Origin: Chitinophaga pinensis
GTDB lineage: Bacteria > Bacteroidota > Bacteroidia > Chitinophagales > CAMDFR01
Direction of reading: 5' to 3'
NCBI GenBank assembly: GCA_945860705.1
Contig: CAMART010000001.1
Coordinates: 55,486-119,485, forward strand
Length of the DNA stretch: 64,000 bases
Positions 17,801 through 25,489 of the stretch are shown here, in pieces; position 1 is the first letter of the stretch; every line of letters begins with the position of its first letter. The notes below the pieces were generated by a model that ran no database searches, was not told the DNA's origin, and saw nothing but the letters and a program-made list of their open reading frames with translations. Made by a program: the position numbers and the translations under genes.

Positions 17801-18024
17801 CCATTTCTACCAGCATCTGCTACGAACCCAAGTCCTCGTCCAGGTACATTATTGTGATATCCTAATCCTGCTGTTGGTGGGGCATTTGTACCAAAAGATC
17901 CACAATTTGATATTCCTACTTCGGTTCTAGAACCTTTTAGAAATACGTTTGTACCTATTATCTGTGATGTAGCTACTCTACTACAAATTAATAATAATAG
18001 TAATAATAAATAATTTTTATGCAT
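11887..18024 (-). CDS. Giant T9SS adhesin-like protein with 13 tandem ~77-aa repeats
   Basis: 2045 aa with a signal peptide (NYLLLLLLLICSRVATSQ). An N-terminal ~330-residue region of unknown fold is followed by Ig/PKD-like domains (ITSTGGSTYAWSPGGDTTSS, about 415-560). Residues 568-1564 are 13 tandem repeats of 76-77 aa, each with the frame F-[ST]-G-L..YC..L-x-G-x-P-x-GG-x-F-S-G-x-G-I..F-x-P..AG..Y-x-Y..GC. Another PKD-like block (about 1565-1635) and three SprB-type repeats (about 1636-1870; e.g. GTYTVTITDGEGC) come next. The last ~90 residues (IYIPNAFTPNNDGENDKFYV..DRWGEMLFESS..NGWDGTYKG..GVYIYKVEAEY) are a gliding-motility-associated, type B T9SS sorting domain. Each repeat has one YC and one GC cysteine, suggesting a disulfide per repeat. 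It probably extends from the cell surface for adhesion or gliding; this is inferred. Confidence 0.88.
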   Translation of the reverse strand: MHKNYLLLLLLLICSRVATSQIIGTNVFLKGSRTEVGISNCGSFGTNAPPTAGLGYHNNVPGRGLGFVADAGRNGWTTAGPLTLPNYCGDYFLPGSPVEGFGVQIGTANFRNFNNSTICELNQTPGTILCYQNTPQRKSATWRSTGLVSGALRVSATTYVPDTALFFVTQVQLCNESAVTQRNVYYLRHLDPDNDQPWAGGSFTTDNTVVSQGSSTTPALVTAYSLLRCYLSLGTESPNARVSVGGFAPPALSSDVYNGIAPYNTTVGYNSRSDEAISLCFKFDSILPGQCVCFGYAHVLNPVDLNRALALTSAATSFFSDTNDITDSLKINICYGDTSKIKAVSGCASTYTWNWSADPPGSIIGPTTYDSIRIAPLVNTVYTALTSGTCGVDTYRVIVTVDTLLKNARISPIDTTVCLGASVNITSTGGSTYAWSPGGDTTSSIFVSPLTRTIYSLTMSSPFRCRRVFTSTINIDTIRANAGLDDSLCPGRTLTIGGSPTTTGSGFPTIWTAFPASVSSYLSSTTVANPVVTIPSTALAGNIGFKVTSSRYGCTASDSIGIRILTAPPIDFTGLDSIYCVSDPPNTLIGLPSGGVFSGTGILGTSFSPPIAGIGGPRKVTYTYTFPNGCIGVDSAFTYIDSIPRARFSGLANRYCVNESFVTLTGIPSGGIFSGTGIIGNQFHPSIAGVGTRNITYTYTNPVSGCVDDTVISTVVNPRPTLSITSLDSIYCELEPADTIIGLPSGGVFSGPGISGNLFTPALAGTSGRHTIYYNYTSPTTGCSNIDSAFTYVSAIPTAGIAGLSTNYCIYDPIDTLVGTPAGGTFSGPGISGTTFNPATAGIGGPHRIIYYYFNPVSGCNNADTQFIYVRPRPTVSFSGLSTQYCSYDSAITLVGNPTGGVFSGLGIIPTNRFSPITAGVSSSINIIYLYADTFGCINTDTNSTRVNPRPTISFSGLDSQYCFYNSSVVLTGIPSGGTFSGTGISGNNFSPSTAGIGTHFIKYSFTDPTTGCINIDSQRVVINNRPIIDFTGLASTYCIHASSSTLTGIPVGGTFSGVGISGSSFNPATAGIGGPYLITYSYTSPTTGCSNIDSQFVRVLPRPVVSFSGLSSQYCSYDSSVVLIGSPVGGVFSGTGIIPVNRFSPTTAGVNPSIDIYYTYTDSFGCINYDTNTTRVNARPLVDFTGLDSQYCFYNPSVTLTGIPIGGIFSGNGIIGSSFNPSSAGFGAHFIKYTYTDPLTGCVNIDSQRVFINSRPIINFTGLASRYCIDATPASLTGTPAGGAFSGIGISGSVFNPSVAGVGGPYAIIYNYTSPSTGCNSIDTGYVSVDSLPNPTFSGLNNQYCFYSTDVTLVGSPSGGTFSGTGISGSTFSPSTAGIGGPYRIIYTYTNPTTGCTGRDTQFVTITGRPAITISGLARKYCINAPSATITVTPSGGWFTGVGLLGNVFTPASAGVGGPYDIVYYVIDSTTGCFSKDSLTTSVYALPIADFTGLNTSYCVNASPATLTGIPSGGVFSGTGVVGSTFNPATAGVGGPYSVRYFYTDTNGCTDDTIKNTIVNPLPIANAGPDDTICFGGSTMLTASGGNTYAWSPGGGTTSSIFVAPSTNTTYTVTVTDINNCSASDNVTISVKIITSNISKTNITCYRYKNGTATVTPTNGIPPYSYIWSDSRGQITQTADSLDIGTYTVTITDGEGCTGINTIIITEPTLFTVNVSSTDVLCGGDSTGTVTLIGSGGTLPYSYSFTKDSSRYYTNPNTNNLTVGNYVGYALDGNGCRVDYSFIISEPEPLSMQYKSNMPRCYGYNDGSLFVLATGATAPYTFNLNNFSNNTGWFTDLAAGVYNLNIVDDNNCPYNYEITLLQPDPVVVDINPDTLILELGETGQFFTSYTGAPVDSVSFEWNTPSGLNCTDCPNPVVSAYVDKVYTVKVYDISDVSNPNPCMGEAIGYVFVSDGIPIYIPNAFTPNNDGENDKFYVYGNDLKVVHMMVYDRWGEMLFESSRQDNGWDGTYKGVAMNPGVYIYKVEAEYLNGKRTSQSGSITLMR
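13333..16323 (-). repeat. 13 tandem ~230-bp coding repeats with a 690-bp higher-order period
   Basis: Thirteen units encode the YC...GGxFSGxGI...GC repeat. Units 5-6-7 resemble units 8-9-10 more than their own neighbours. An identical 20-base segment at 14441-14460 and 15131-15150, and a shared 13-mer at 14675 and 15365, are each exactly 690 bp (three units) apart. Confidence 0.85.
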
Positions 18025-18118
18025 GGCTTTATAATGTAAAATTTATTTCTATAACTTTTAATTTAAGACGTTAAGGTAGTAATTAATAAGGATACAAACA
18101 AATTTTCAACATATTTTT

Positions 18119-18982
18119 TTATATATTGTTTAATAAAAAAATTATGGATATTTCTAGTAATGAAATAGATTGTTTTGGTATATCAATCTCCTTCCAAGGT
18201 TGCATCATTCCAAAAGTATGATTTGCATTCTCAACTATTTGAATATCAATATTTTCATTTGCTTCCTTAAAAAGATTTGTAATTGCAACCGGTAATGTTT
18301 CGTCTTTATCTCCATGAATAAGCCTAAAAGGAATCTCCAAATTTTTAACTGCAATAGGTATGTCTAATTTCTCTAGATTATCTATAAAATCTTGGTAAAT
18401 CAAATATTTTAGTGGCATTTGTTGCTTTGTTCTAGAATTAAATTCATACCTAATGCCTTCTATTTTCCATTTATCTATCATTTCTTGACTCCAAAATTTT
18501 CCAAACTGAAAAATAGAGGCCCAAGTAACTAATTTTTTAATTCGATTATCTTGATAAGCTTTTAGTATAGAAATTCCACCTCCCATACTATGACCAATTA
18601 AAAAAATTTGATTGATATCTATTGGGTGGTTGTTAATAAATTTTTCAGTACAGACTTCATCAATTATATCTCCCAAATCTTCTAATTCTTGAGTAAACGT
18701 ATTTCTTGAAAACGCTTTCAAATCTAGAAATTCAATAGGTTTTTCAGGAGTAGTACCATTTAGTGAAAAATTAAATTTCAAATAAACAAAACCTGCTTTT
18801 GCAAACTCATTTGCTATCAAATTGAAACAACCAAAATCTTTAAAACCTTTAAAACCATGTGAAAAAATGATGATTGGCTTGCGGTTTTTCAATTCGTTTA
18901 GATTTTTCAGATATCGAATATCCGTGAGCATCGGATATCCACTTTTATTTTTTATAATAAATTCTTCAAAATATATTTCCAT
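18119..18982 (-). CDS. Alpha/beta hydrolase (S33/dienelactone-hydrolase-like)
   Basis: 287 aa, no signal peptide, so cytoplasmic. The oxyanion/HG region (IIIFSHGFKGFKDFG, about 37-51), nucleophile elbow (IFLIGHSMGGGISI, Ser near 132), acid residue (LIHGDKDETLPV, near 230) and C-terminal histidine (VENANHTFGM, near 258) give a complete Ser-Asp-His triad in the expected order. The N-terminus FEEFIIKNKSGYPMLTDIRY looks like the beta-lead-in of this family. The substrate cannot be predicted. It stands alone, divergent from the polyprenyl synthase gene with 53 bp between them. Confidence 0.82.
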   Translation of the reverse strand: MEIYFEEFIIKNKSGYPMLTDIRYLKNLNELKNRKPIIIFSHGFKGFKDFGCFNLIANEFAKAGFVYLKFNFSLNGTTPEKPIEFLDLKAFSRNTFTQELEDLGDIIDEVCTEKFINNHPIDINQIFLIGHSMGGGISILKAYQDNRIKKLVTWASIFQFGKFWSQEMIDKWKIEGIRYEFNSRTKQQMPLKYLIYQDFIDNLEKLDIPIAVKNLEIPFRLIHGDKDETLPVAITNLFKEANENIDIQIVENANHTFGMMQPWKEIDIPKQSISLLEISIIFLLNNI

Positions 18983-19010
18983 ATTTTATTTCTATTTAAT
19001 CAATATTAAA

Positions 19011-19018
19011 TACCTTTG
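19011..19018 (+). promoter_or_regulatory. -7 element (TACCTTTG) for the polyprenyl synthase
   Basis: TACCTTTG fits TAnnTTTG and ends 17 nt before the ATG at 19036. A divergent hydrolase gene starts at 18982. Confidence 0.6.
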
Positions 19019-19035
19019 ATATTTATATCGAATAT

Positions 19036-20010
19036 ATGTCAAAAATCCTTGATGAAATAAAAAATCCTATTTTAGAAGAATTAAATTCTTTTGAAGGTAA
19101 GCTCAAGGAGAGCATGAAAAGCAATGTGGTATTGCTTGACACTATCATGAACTATATTGTACAACGCAAGGGAAAACAAATCAGACCTATGTTTGTTTTT
19201 CTCACAGCAAAACTCTGTGGTACAATAAACGAAGCTACATTTGATGCCGCATCGCTTGTTGAATTGCTACATACTGCTACACTAGTTCATGATGATGTAG
19301 TAGACGAATCCTATCAACGAAGAGGATTTTTGAGTATAAATGCTGTTTGGAAAAATAAAATAGCCGTACTAGTTGGAGATTATTTACTTTCAAAAGGCTT
19401 GTTGCTTTCAGTAAACAATGGTCATTTTGGTATGTTACAAATCATATCCAATTCAGTGAAAGATATGAGTGAAGGCGAGTTACTGCAAATAGAAAAAGCT
19501 AGAAGACTCGATATAAAAGAAGAAATCTACTATGATATTATCAGAAAAAAAACTGCATCATTGATATCTAGTGCATGTGGATGTGGAGCGGCATCTACAT
19601 CTAAAGATGACGCTATTATAGCTAAAGCAAAACTATTGGGTGAAAAAATAGGCATGGCTTTTCAAATAAAAGACGACTTATTTGACTATGGTGATGCGGA
19701 GATAGGCAAACCAAGAGGTATAGATATAAAAGAACGTAAAATGACTTTGCCTTTAATTTATACATTGAACAACTGTGAAACTTCTGTAAAAAAGAAGATC
19801 ATAAACATAGTAAAAAATGAAAACGAAGACAAAGATAAAGTAAGAGAAGTGATAGCTTATGTGAAACAGTATGGTGGTCTAGAATATACTACTACAAAGA
19901 TGAATGAATATAAGGATGAAGCAATAGCAATATTGGATACATTTGAACAAAACGACGCTGCAAGAGCACTAAGAAAACTTATAGATTATACTATAAGTAG
20001 GGATGTCTAA
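19036..20010 (+). CDS. Long-chain polyprenyl diphosphate synthase
   Basis: 324 aa, an all-helical trans-prenyltransferase that condenses IPP onto an allylic diphosphate. Both aspartate-rich motifs are present: FARM LVHDDVVDE (DDxxD at 86-90) and SARM FQIKDDLFDYGDAEIGKPRGIDI (near 215-235). GKQIRPMFVFLTAKL (46-60) binds IPP. The residues just before the first motif (ELLHTATLVHDD) are small, with no bulky residue close to the FARM, as in long-chain (C35-C45) enzymes that feed menaquinone side-chain synthesis. Product length is inferred. Its stop overlaps the stop of the convergent PagL-like gene by 4 bp. Confidence 0.9.
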   Translation: MSKILDEIKNPILEELNSFEGKLKESMKSNVVLLDTIMNYIVQRKGKQIRPMFVFLTAKLCGTINEATFDAASLVELLHTATLVHDDVVDESYQRRGFLSINAVWKNKIAVLVGDYLLSKGLLLSVNNGHFGMLQIISNSVKDMSEGELLQIEKARRLDIKEEIYYDIIRKKTASLISSACGCGAASTSKDDAIIAKAKLLGEKIGMAFQIKDDLFDYGDAEIGKPRGIDIKERKMTLPLIYTLNNCETSVKKKIINIVKNENEDKDKVREVIAYVKQYGGLEYTTTKMNEYKDEAIAILDTFEQNDAARALRKLIDYTISRDV

Positions 20011-21143
20011 AAGGTAATACCCGTGCCAAACTCAAGCATTTCTGCTATGGCATTATGTGATTTTAAATTTACACCCACAAACATTTTTTGCTCTTTATTT
20101 TTACCAAATGAATAATAATAATAATTTGCACCAAATTTAAAATAATAAGATTTTGGTTTCTGCACTGGATAAGAAACATAGTAACCTACTAAAGCAAATA
20201 ATCCTACGTTTCCAAACATCAACTCATCTCCAATATATACGCTCATATTGGTAGATTTCCAGCGTTGATTTGTTCCTTTTTCTATTTCAGAATATTTTAG
20301 TTGTTGAAGGAGCATAGGGTCATACGCTATATTGAATCCCATCATAATTTTATTGACTGCGCTTGTATATCTATTGTATCCAAAAGTACCGATAAATTTA
20401 GGAAATTTAGGACCGCCCGACACACGTCCCATTTCGTTAAAACCCATACTAAATTTTATCAAGCCTTCATTTCTTTTTCTAGGTTTACCTGGTTTTTCTG
20501 TGTTATATGTATAGTTTTTTACTTTTGGGAAAATATGCAAGCCTACTGTAAATGCAGCTAGATTGATTCCTAAATTTGGATTTTGAAATTTTGCATTTGA
20601 CCAATGAGTAAAAGAACCAGATGTAGTCAAATGAACGTGTTCGTTTACTTTCCAATTAAATCCAAGTTTGAATTGTGTAATATTATTGACTACCGAACCC
20701 ACCATAATATTTAATGGATTATCTACTGGGTCATAACGCTTTGAGAGAAAACCAATTCCAAATCCCATTCTAAAAAATCCATCAACATATTTTGTACGAA
20801 ACATCCAAATGTTTACATAAGGTAAAAACGAATAAGACCTTCCAAAATATTGCTTATCTCCATATATACCACAAATGAATGCCACTCCAGCGCTTGGAAA
20901 TTTTCGTTTTCTTTGCCATGGCTTTTCACCAAAATTATAGAAATTGAGCCCTACTTCAAATGCATGCGAAAACTGACTAATCGGTGTGGTAACACGGCTA
21001 TTGTGTTTAATTATTTTACCAAAATAATAACTAGTCTCTATTCCTATTTTAGCTTGTTTTGGTGGCTGTATATAAAATTTATTTTTTGCCTCAGCAAAAA
21101 ACATACATGAAACAAATAGGTTTAATAAAAAAAACTTTTTCAA
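20007..21143 (-). CDS. PagL-like acyloxyacyl hydrolase (lipid A deacylase family)
   Basis: 378 aa from a TTG at 21143. That start gives MKKFFLLNLFVSCMFFAEA, a clean signal peptide, and avoids overlap with the divergent gene at 21187; the longer open frame reaching 21296 would run into that gene. The mature protein has alternating strands of an outer-membrane barrel (FKLGFNWKVNEHVHLTTSGSFTHWSNAKFQNPNLGIN). The THWSNA segment carries the His-x-Ser pair that forms the catalytic core of PagL-type 3-O-deacylases. It would remodel lipid A in the outer membrane. Family assignment is by motif and length; activity is not shown. Confidence 0.75.
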   Translation of the reverse strand: MKKFFLLNLFVSCMFFAEAKNKFYIQPPKQAKIGIETSYYFGKIIKHNSRVTTPISQFSHAFEVGLNFYNFGEKPWQRKRKFPSAGVAFICGIYGDKQYFGRSYSFLPYVNIWMFRTKYVDGFFRMGFGIGFLSKRYDPVDNPLNIMVGSVVNNITQFKLGFNWKVNEHVHLTTSGSFTHWSNAKFQNPNLGINLAAFTVGLHIFPKVKNYTYNTEKPGKPRKRNEGLIKFSMGFNEMGRVSGGPKFPKFIGTFGYNRYTSAVNKIMMGFNIAYDPMLLQQLKYSEIEKGTNQRWKSTNMSVYIGDELMFGNVGLFALVGYYVSYPVQKPKSYYFKFGANYYYYSFGKNKEQKMFVGVNLKSHNAIAEMLEFGTGITF

Positions 21144-21170
21144 AATAAAATAAGTAAGCAGTAAAAGTAA

Positions 21171-21178
21171 TAACTTTG
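21171..21178 (+). promoter_or_regulatory. -7 element (TAACTTTG) very close to the DUF502 start
   Basis: TAACTTTG ends 8 nt before the ATG at 21187, so the transcript would have a leader of only a few bases or none. Confidence 0.6.
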
Positions 21179-21186
21179 GAGTATCA

Positions 21187-21786
21187 ATGAAAAAATTAGT
21201 AAAATATTTTTTACAAGGACTATTAGTTTTCTCTCCATTTTTGGTGACTGTGATATTATTTGCTAAAGCATTTAACTTAATAGACGATTCTGCCAATGAC
21301 TTTATAGAAAGTATTTTTGGTAGACATTATAAAGGTCTTGGATTTTTGATATCTATAAGCATGATCACTATTTTAGGTTTCCTAAGTTCTACTATATTAT
21401 TTGGAGGAATATTTAGGTGGATAGAAAGTGTTTTGCTAAAAAATTCTTTGATAAGAATGATTTATACCTCTATAAAAGATTTGGCTAATTCTTTTATGGG
21501 TGAAAAAAGAAAATTTAATAAGCCTGTATTAGTGCATATGCAAAAAGATTCAGGTATATATAAGATGGGATTTATCACCCAAGAAAGCATGAGCTTAATA
21601 TCAGAAAAAGATTTGATAGCAGTATATTTACCTATTTCATATTCTATAGCAGGTGATTTGTATTTAGTAGATAAAGAATTGATAAAACCAATAGATATTA
21701 GCTCTTCTGAAGCTATGAAATTTATAGTAAGTGGCGGAGTAACTCATATAGATGTAAAACCTAAAGAAAATGAAGACATATTTTAA
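21187..21786 (+). CDS. DUF502 family inner-membrane protein
   Basis: 199 aa. Two transmembrane segments (about 9-30, YFLQGLLVFSPFLVTVILFA; about 52-80, LGFLISISMITILGFLSSTILF) are followed by RWIESVLLKNSLIRMIYTSIKDL and a C-terminal cytoplasmic beta domain (PVLVHMQKDSGIYKMGFITQE, then GDLYLVDKE and FIVSGGV). The order TM-TM-P..R-Y-x-x-x-K and the SGG near the end are typical of DUF502 proteins. The biochemical role is unknown. It overlaps the next gene by 17 bp, so the two are translationally close. Confidence 0.85.
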   Translation: MKKLVKYFLQGLLVFSPFLVTVILFAKAFNLIDDSANDFIESIFGRHYKGLGFLISISMITILGFLSSTILFGGIFRWIESVLLKNSLIRMIYTSIKDLANSFMGEKRKFNKPVLVHMQKDSGIYKMGFITQESMSLISEKDLIAVYLPISYSIAGDLYLVDKELIKPIDISSSEAMKFIVSGGVTHIDVKPKENEDIF

Positions 21787-22777
21787 AAACTATATATTAC
21801 TACTATTACTAATAATTATAGGCACACAAAATACTTATGCTTGGGGATTTTGGGCACACAAACGAATTAATAGATTAGCAGTTTTCACCTTGCCTCCTGA
21901 GATGATGCCTCTATTTAAAGACAATATAGAATTTCTTACGGAGCATGCTGTTGACCCAGACAAACGAAGATATGCTATCAATGATGAAGCACCTCGACAT
22001 TATATAGACTTAGATCATTATTGTACTTTTCCATGCAAAGATTTTCCAAAAAAATGGAATGATGCTGTAAATAAATATACAGAAGACACTCTGAAAGAAT
22101 ATGGAATCGTTCCTTGGCATATTCAAGTAATGATGGGAAGATTGACCAAAGCTTTTCAAGAAAAAGACAAATTAAAAATATTAAAAACTGCAGCAGATCT
22201 TGGTCATTATATGGCCGATGCTCATGTACCACTGCACACTAGTGAAAACTACAATGGTCAAATGACAAATCAAGTAGGTATTCATGGATTTTGGGAAAGT
22301 AGAGTACCAGAATTATTGGGCGAAGATTATGATTATTTTGTAGGCAAAGCTGATATTGTAAGAAACTCAAATGAATGGATTTGGAATATAGTATTGCAAA
22401 GTCATCAAGCATTGGATACAGTTTTGTCATTTGATAGAACACTTAAAGCCAGTTTTCCAAGCGATAGAATCTACTCATATGAGCAGAGAGGCGAAACTAC
22501 TGTAAAGGTATATAGTGAAGAGTTTACTAAAGCTTATGATAAAATGATGGGCGATCTGGTAGAAAGAAGATTAAGAGCTTCTGTTTTGAGTGTGGGTAGT
22601 ATCTGGTTTACATGTTGGGTCAATGCTGGTCAGCCAGACTTACGAAAGCTTGTAGACAAACCTTTGAGTGAAGAAGAGAAAAAACAAGAACAAGAAGAAG
22701 AAAAGCTCTACCAACAAGGCGGTAGACAATATGGAAGGCAGCATGATGAAACTGGAAAAGATGGAATAAAAAATTAA
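21770..22777 (+). CDS. S1/P1 nuclease / zinc phospholipase C-like secreted hydrolase
   Basis: 335 aa. The signal peptide ends at A24, leaving a mature N-terminus W-G-F-W-A-H, where Trp25 and His30 keep the W1/H6 spacing of the trinuclear zinc site in S1/P1 nucleases. Further ligands fit: HYIDLDHY (near 80), LGHYMADAHVPLH (near 146-158; usual form HYxxDxHxPLH) and GIHGFWESRVPELL (near 173), where a Glu stands for the usual Asp. The C-terminal tail is Glu/Gln rich (EEEKKQEQEEEKLYQQ) and looks unstructured. The enzyme should act in the periplasm or outside on nucleic acid or phospholipid esters; which one cannot be told. Starts inside the DUF502 gene. Confidence 0.75.
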   Translation: MKTYFKNYILLLLLIIIGTQNTYAWGFWAHKRINRLAVFTLPPEMMPLFKDNIEFLTEHAVDPDKRRYAINDEAPRHYIDLDHYCTFPCKDFPKKWNDAVNKYTEDTLKEYGIVPWHIQVMMGRLTKAFQEKDKLKILKTAADLGHYMADAHVPLHTSENYNGQMTNQVGIHGFWESRVPELLGEDYDYFVGKADIVRNSNEWIWNIVLQSHQALDTVLSFDRTLKASFPSDRIYSYEQRGETTVKVYSEEFTKAYDKMMGDLVERRLRASVLSVGSIWFTCWVNAGQPDLRKLVDKPLSEEEKKQEQEEEKLYQQGGRQYGRQHDETGKDGIKN

Positions 22778-22798
22778 CTAAACATAAATTTATAAATC

Positions 22799-23371
22799 AT
22801 GAAAAAAAATATATTGACGATTTTATTTATAGTTTCTTCTAAATTTATTTTTGCTCAATCAACTGATGAAGTAGTTTGGTTTGGACTTGATTTTACACAA
22901 GCTAGAATGATAGGTTCAGAAGGCTTTACAGATGTACCCAAAATAAAAGATTATTATTTTAATGAATGGAACAATGTAATAGTAACTGAAGCAGACAAAT
23001 TTGATATTAAAAAATATTTTGGCAGGAGCAATGTAAAAAGAGACTTGAGCGTAGTAGAGAGAAGAAATAAAACTGTAAATACTACAAATCTGGTAACCAA
23101 TAATACCTATACACTAGATAGGAATGCAGTAGATAAAGTCATTAAAGATTATAAGTCAAAAGAGTCTGGAGTTGGTTTAGTTTTTATTGTAGAGAGTTTT
23201 GACAAAACAAAAGAAAAAGCATATGTATATGTAACTACTTTTGATATAGCTACTAAAAAAATAATCAAATGCGAAAAAATAGAAGGCAGTCCTTCTGGTT
23301 TTGGATTTAGAAATTATTGGCTAGGTGCTATAGCTAGCATAATGAAAGCGGCTTCAAAAAAGATGAAATAA
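22799..23371 (+). CDS. Secreted protein of unknown function
   Basis: 190 aa with a signal peptide (MKKNILTILFIVSSKFIFAQ). The mature part has VVWFGLDFTQARMIGSEGF, a central basic/asparagine segment (RRNKTVNTTNLVTNNTY) and GVGLVFIVESFDKTKEKAYVYVTTFDIATKKIIKCEKIEGSPSGFGFRNYWLGAI near the end, consistent with a small alpha/beta periplasmic domain. It starts 21 nt after the S1/P1-like gene and is likely in the same operon. Similar short secreted proteins are common in Bacteroidota, but I do not recognise a named family. Confidence 0.6.
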   Translation: MKKNILTILFIVSSKFIFAQSTDEVVWFGLDFTQARMIGSEGFTDVPKIKDYYFNEWNNVIVTEADKFDIKKYFGRSNVKRDLSVVERRNKTVNTTNLVTNNTYTLDRNAVDKVIKDYKSKESGVGLVFIVESFDKTKEKAYVYVTTFDIATKKIIKCEKIEGSPSGFGFRNYWLGAIASIMKAASKKMK

Positions 23372-23388
23372 TGAAGCATAAATCCTCT

Positions 23389-23396
23389 TATATTTG
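23389..23396 (+). promoter_or_regulatory. -7 element (TATATTTG) for the M42 peptidase
   Basis: TATATTTG fits TAnnTTTG and ends 38 nt before the ATG at 23435. Confidence 0.5.
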
Positions 23397-23434
23397 CATT
23401 CATTATTCAACCAAATAAAACAAACAAATAAGTC

Positions 23435-24490
23435 ATGGCAATCAATGTAAAATTATTAGCAGATGTATGTCGTATTCCTGGTACTTCTGGCTTCGAACAT
23501 AAAGTAAGAGCATTTGTACAAAAAGAATTGAAAGGTATAGTAGATGAAATGTATACTGACCATATGGGCAACTTGATCACCATCAAAAAAGGAAAGAGTG
23601 ATAAAAAAAGAGCTATGGCTGCAGCGCATATGGATGAAATTGGTTTTATGATTACACATATAGATGATAAAGGTTTTTTACGTTTTCATACCATTGGTGG
23701 ATTTGATCCAAAAACTTTAACAGCTCAGCGAGTAATTGTACACGGCAAAAAAGATTTAGTAGGTGTGATGGGTGCAAAACCAATACACGTAATGACTCCA
23801 GAAGAGCGTGCTAAAGTGCCACAAACAAAAGATTATTTTATAGATTTAGGTCTCAGCAAAGCAGAAGTAGAAAAACTAGTAAGCGTAGGTGATCCAGTGA
23901 CTCGTGAACGTGAACTTATAGAAATGGGAAATAATGTGAATGTAAAATCACTCGATAATAGAGTTTCTGTTTTTATACTTATAGAAGTGATGAAAGAATT
24001 GAAAAAAGAAAAAATTCCTTATGATTTTTATGGTGTATTTACAGTTCAAGAAGAAGTGGGTCTTCGTGGTGCATTAGTTGCAGGTCATCACATCAATCCA
24101 GATTTTAGTTTTGGTCTAGATACTACTATAGCGAACGATACTCCTGGTGCTCCAGCTCACGAGATGATCACCGAACTAGGAAAAGGTACTGCCGTAAAAG
24201 TAATGGATGCTTCAGTTATCTGCGATACTCGTATGGTAGAATATATGAAACAAGTAGCTATTAAAAAGAAAATAAAATATCAATTAGAAATACTTACTGC
24301 TGGTGGCACTGATACGGCAGGTATGCAAAAAATGGCTAAGAATGGCACCATAGCAGGCGCTGTATCGATACCTACTAGAAACATACATCAAGTAATAGAA
24401 ATGTGTGACAAAGATGATATCAGAGGCAGTATAGATTTACTAAAAGAATCTGTAAAAGGATTAGATACTTTTAACTGGGAACACAAATAA
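23435..24490 (+). CDS. M42 family metallopeptidase (glutamyl/deblocking aminopeptidase type)
   Basis: 351 aa, cytoplasmic. M42 enzymes are tetrahedral dinuclear-metal aminopeptidases that trim short peptides. Metal and catalytic residues are in order: AAHMDEIGF (His65, Asp67), SLDNRVSV (bridging Asp), TVQEEVGLRGA (Glu base and Glu ligand), GLDTTIANDTPG (Asp ligand) and PTRNIHQVIE (His ligand). The length matches the family. It has its own promoter and ends before a convergent lipid-kinase gene, separated by 75 bp of AT-rich repeat. Substrate preference is inferred only at family level. Confidence 0.92.
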   Translation: MAINVKLLADVCRIPGTSGFEHKVRAFVQKELKGIVDEMYTDHMGNLITIKKGKSDKKRAMAAAHMDEIGFMITHIDDKGFLRFHTIGGFDPKTLTAQRVIVHGKKDLVGVMGAKPIHVMTPEERAKVPQTKDYFIDLGLSKAEVEKLVSVGDPVTRERELIEMGNNVNVKSLDNRVSVFILIEVMKELKKEKIPYDFYGVFTVQEEVGLRGALVAGHHINPDFSFGLDTTIANDTPGAPAHEMITELGKGTAVKVMDASVICDTRMVEYMKQVAIKKKIKYQLEILTAGGTDTAGMQKMAKNGTIAGAVSIPTRNIHQVIEMCDKDDIRGSIDLLKESVKGLDTFNWEHK

Positions 24491-24565
24491 TTAATTAATA
24501 ATTATTGAATTTTGAATTCAGAATAGATAAAATATATTCAAAATTATAAATTCAATTATTCAAAA
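24491..24565. repeat. AT-rich convergent intergenic repeat
   Basis: Holds ATTGAATTTTGAATTCAGAAT and a partial inverse copy nearby (ATTCAAAATTATAAATTCAAT), able to form an imperfect hairpin. A related sequence lies at 5411-5440, also at a convergent gene end. It may serve as a weak two-way terminator. Confidence 0.4.
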
Positions 24566-25489
24566 TTAAATAAGAATTCTCACCGCTTCATGCAGGCATT
24601 CAAACTCAAATGGACCAGTACCGATGAGTTCGCCTTCTGCTTGTGTATAGGTGTTTTCAGGATTGTCTAGCACAGTTACTTTTAGTTTCTTTGTTTGAAA
24701 ACTTTCTACTTTTTCGAGCATTGTATATTTACCACTATACATTTTATTGGTATTGAGCAATACTTTTGGTATCGACAAATCTTTTACAATCACTACATCA
24801 AAAAGTCCATCATTATTTACTGCATCTGGTGCTAGTTTCATGCCACCTCCTGCAAATTTATTGAGCGCAATAATACTTGTATAACTTTTGCAGGCTAGTG
24901 ATCTTTCTTCCGATTCTATATTTAATAATATATGATTATACTTAAATAACGACTGTATCATTCCTATCAAATAAGAAAATCTTCCTGTAGTTTTTTCACT
25001 CATGTTTTGTACTACAAATGCATCAAAACCAACACCAGCCATATTTATAAAATAGTGTATATAGTCTTGTCCATTTTTAAAACAAGCTATTTTACCTACA
25101 TCATGCGACAAATATTGCTGCGCTTTAAATCTAGAAATAAATGATTCGATACTCGTATTTACAACATTTGTTCTTTGCCAATCATTGCCTGTACCACACG
25201 AATAAAATGCAATCTTTATTTCTTTGGGTTCATAAATATTTTGATTCATCACTCCATTTACTACATCATGTAGTGTACCATCACCTCCAATACATAAAAT
25301 ACTTTTAAAATTATTTTTCAATGCATCGCTTACCATAGCTACAGCATGATGTGCGTATTCTGTATAGCTTTCATTAAAATCTATTTCTTGTTCAAGTGAT
25401 GCTTTTATTGTTGTCCAAGCTTGCTTGCTCTTTTTCAAACCTGAAATAGGATTGATGATGACTTGCCATTTTTCTTTATTGATGTTCAT
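24566..25489 (-). CDS. Diacylglycerol kinase-family lipid kinase (YegS/DagK-like)
   Basis: 307 aa, cytoplasmic. The DAGK catalytic domain signature is complete: INPISGLKKSKQ (about 12-23), the nucleotide-binding CIGGDGTLHDVVNGVM (GGDGT at 68-72) and FYSCGTGNDWQRTN (about 95-108). The C-terminal beta domain includes GVGFDAFVVQ and the late GGGMKLAPDAVNNDGLFDVVIVKD. It would phosphorylate diacylglycerol or a related lipid alcohol with ATP; the real substrate is open. Its start lies inside the last 14 bases of the MFS gene, so the two form a coupled operon. Confidence 0.88.
   Translation of the reverse strand: MNINKEKWQVIINPISGLKKSKQAWTTIKASLEQEIDFNESYTEYAHHAVAMVSDALKNNFKSILCIGGDGTLHDVVNGVMNQNIYEPKEIKIAFYSCGTGNDWQRTNVVNTSIESFISRFKAQQYLSHDVGKIACFKNGQDYIHYFINMAGVGFDAFVVQNMSEKTTGRFSYLIGMIQSLFKYNHILLNIESEERSLACKSYTSIIALNKFAGGGMKLAPDAVNNDGLFDVVIVKDLSIPKVLLNTNKMYSGKYTMLEKVESFQTKKLKVTVLDNPENTYTQAEGELIGTGPFEFECLHEAVRILI

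Noticed and set aside
21144..21296. N-terminal extension of the PagL-like gene to TTG 21296
   Set aside because: It would overlap the divergent DUF502 gene and bury the signal peptide; the TTG at 21143 gives a normal signal sequence.
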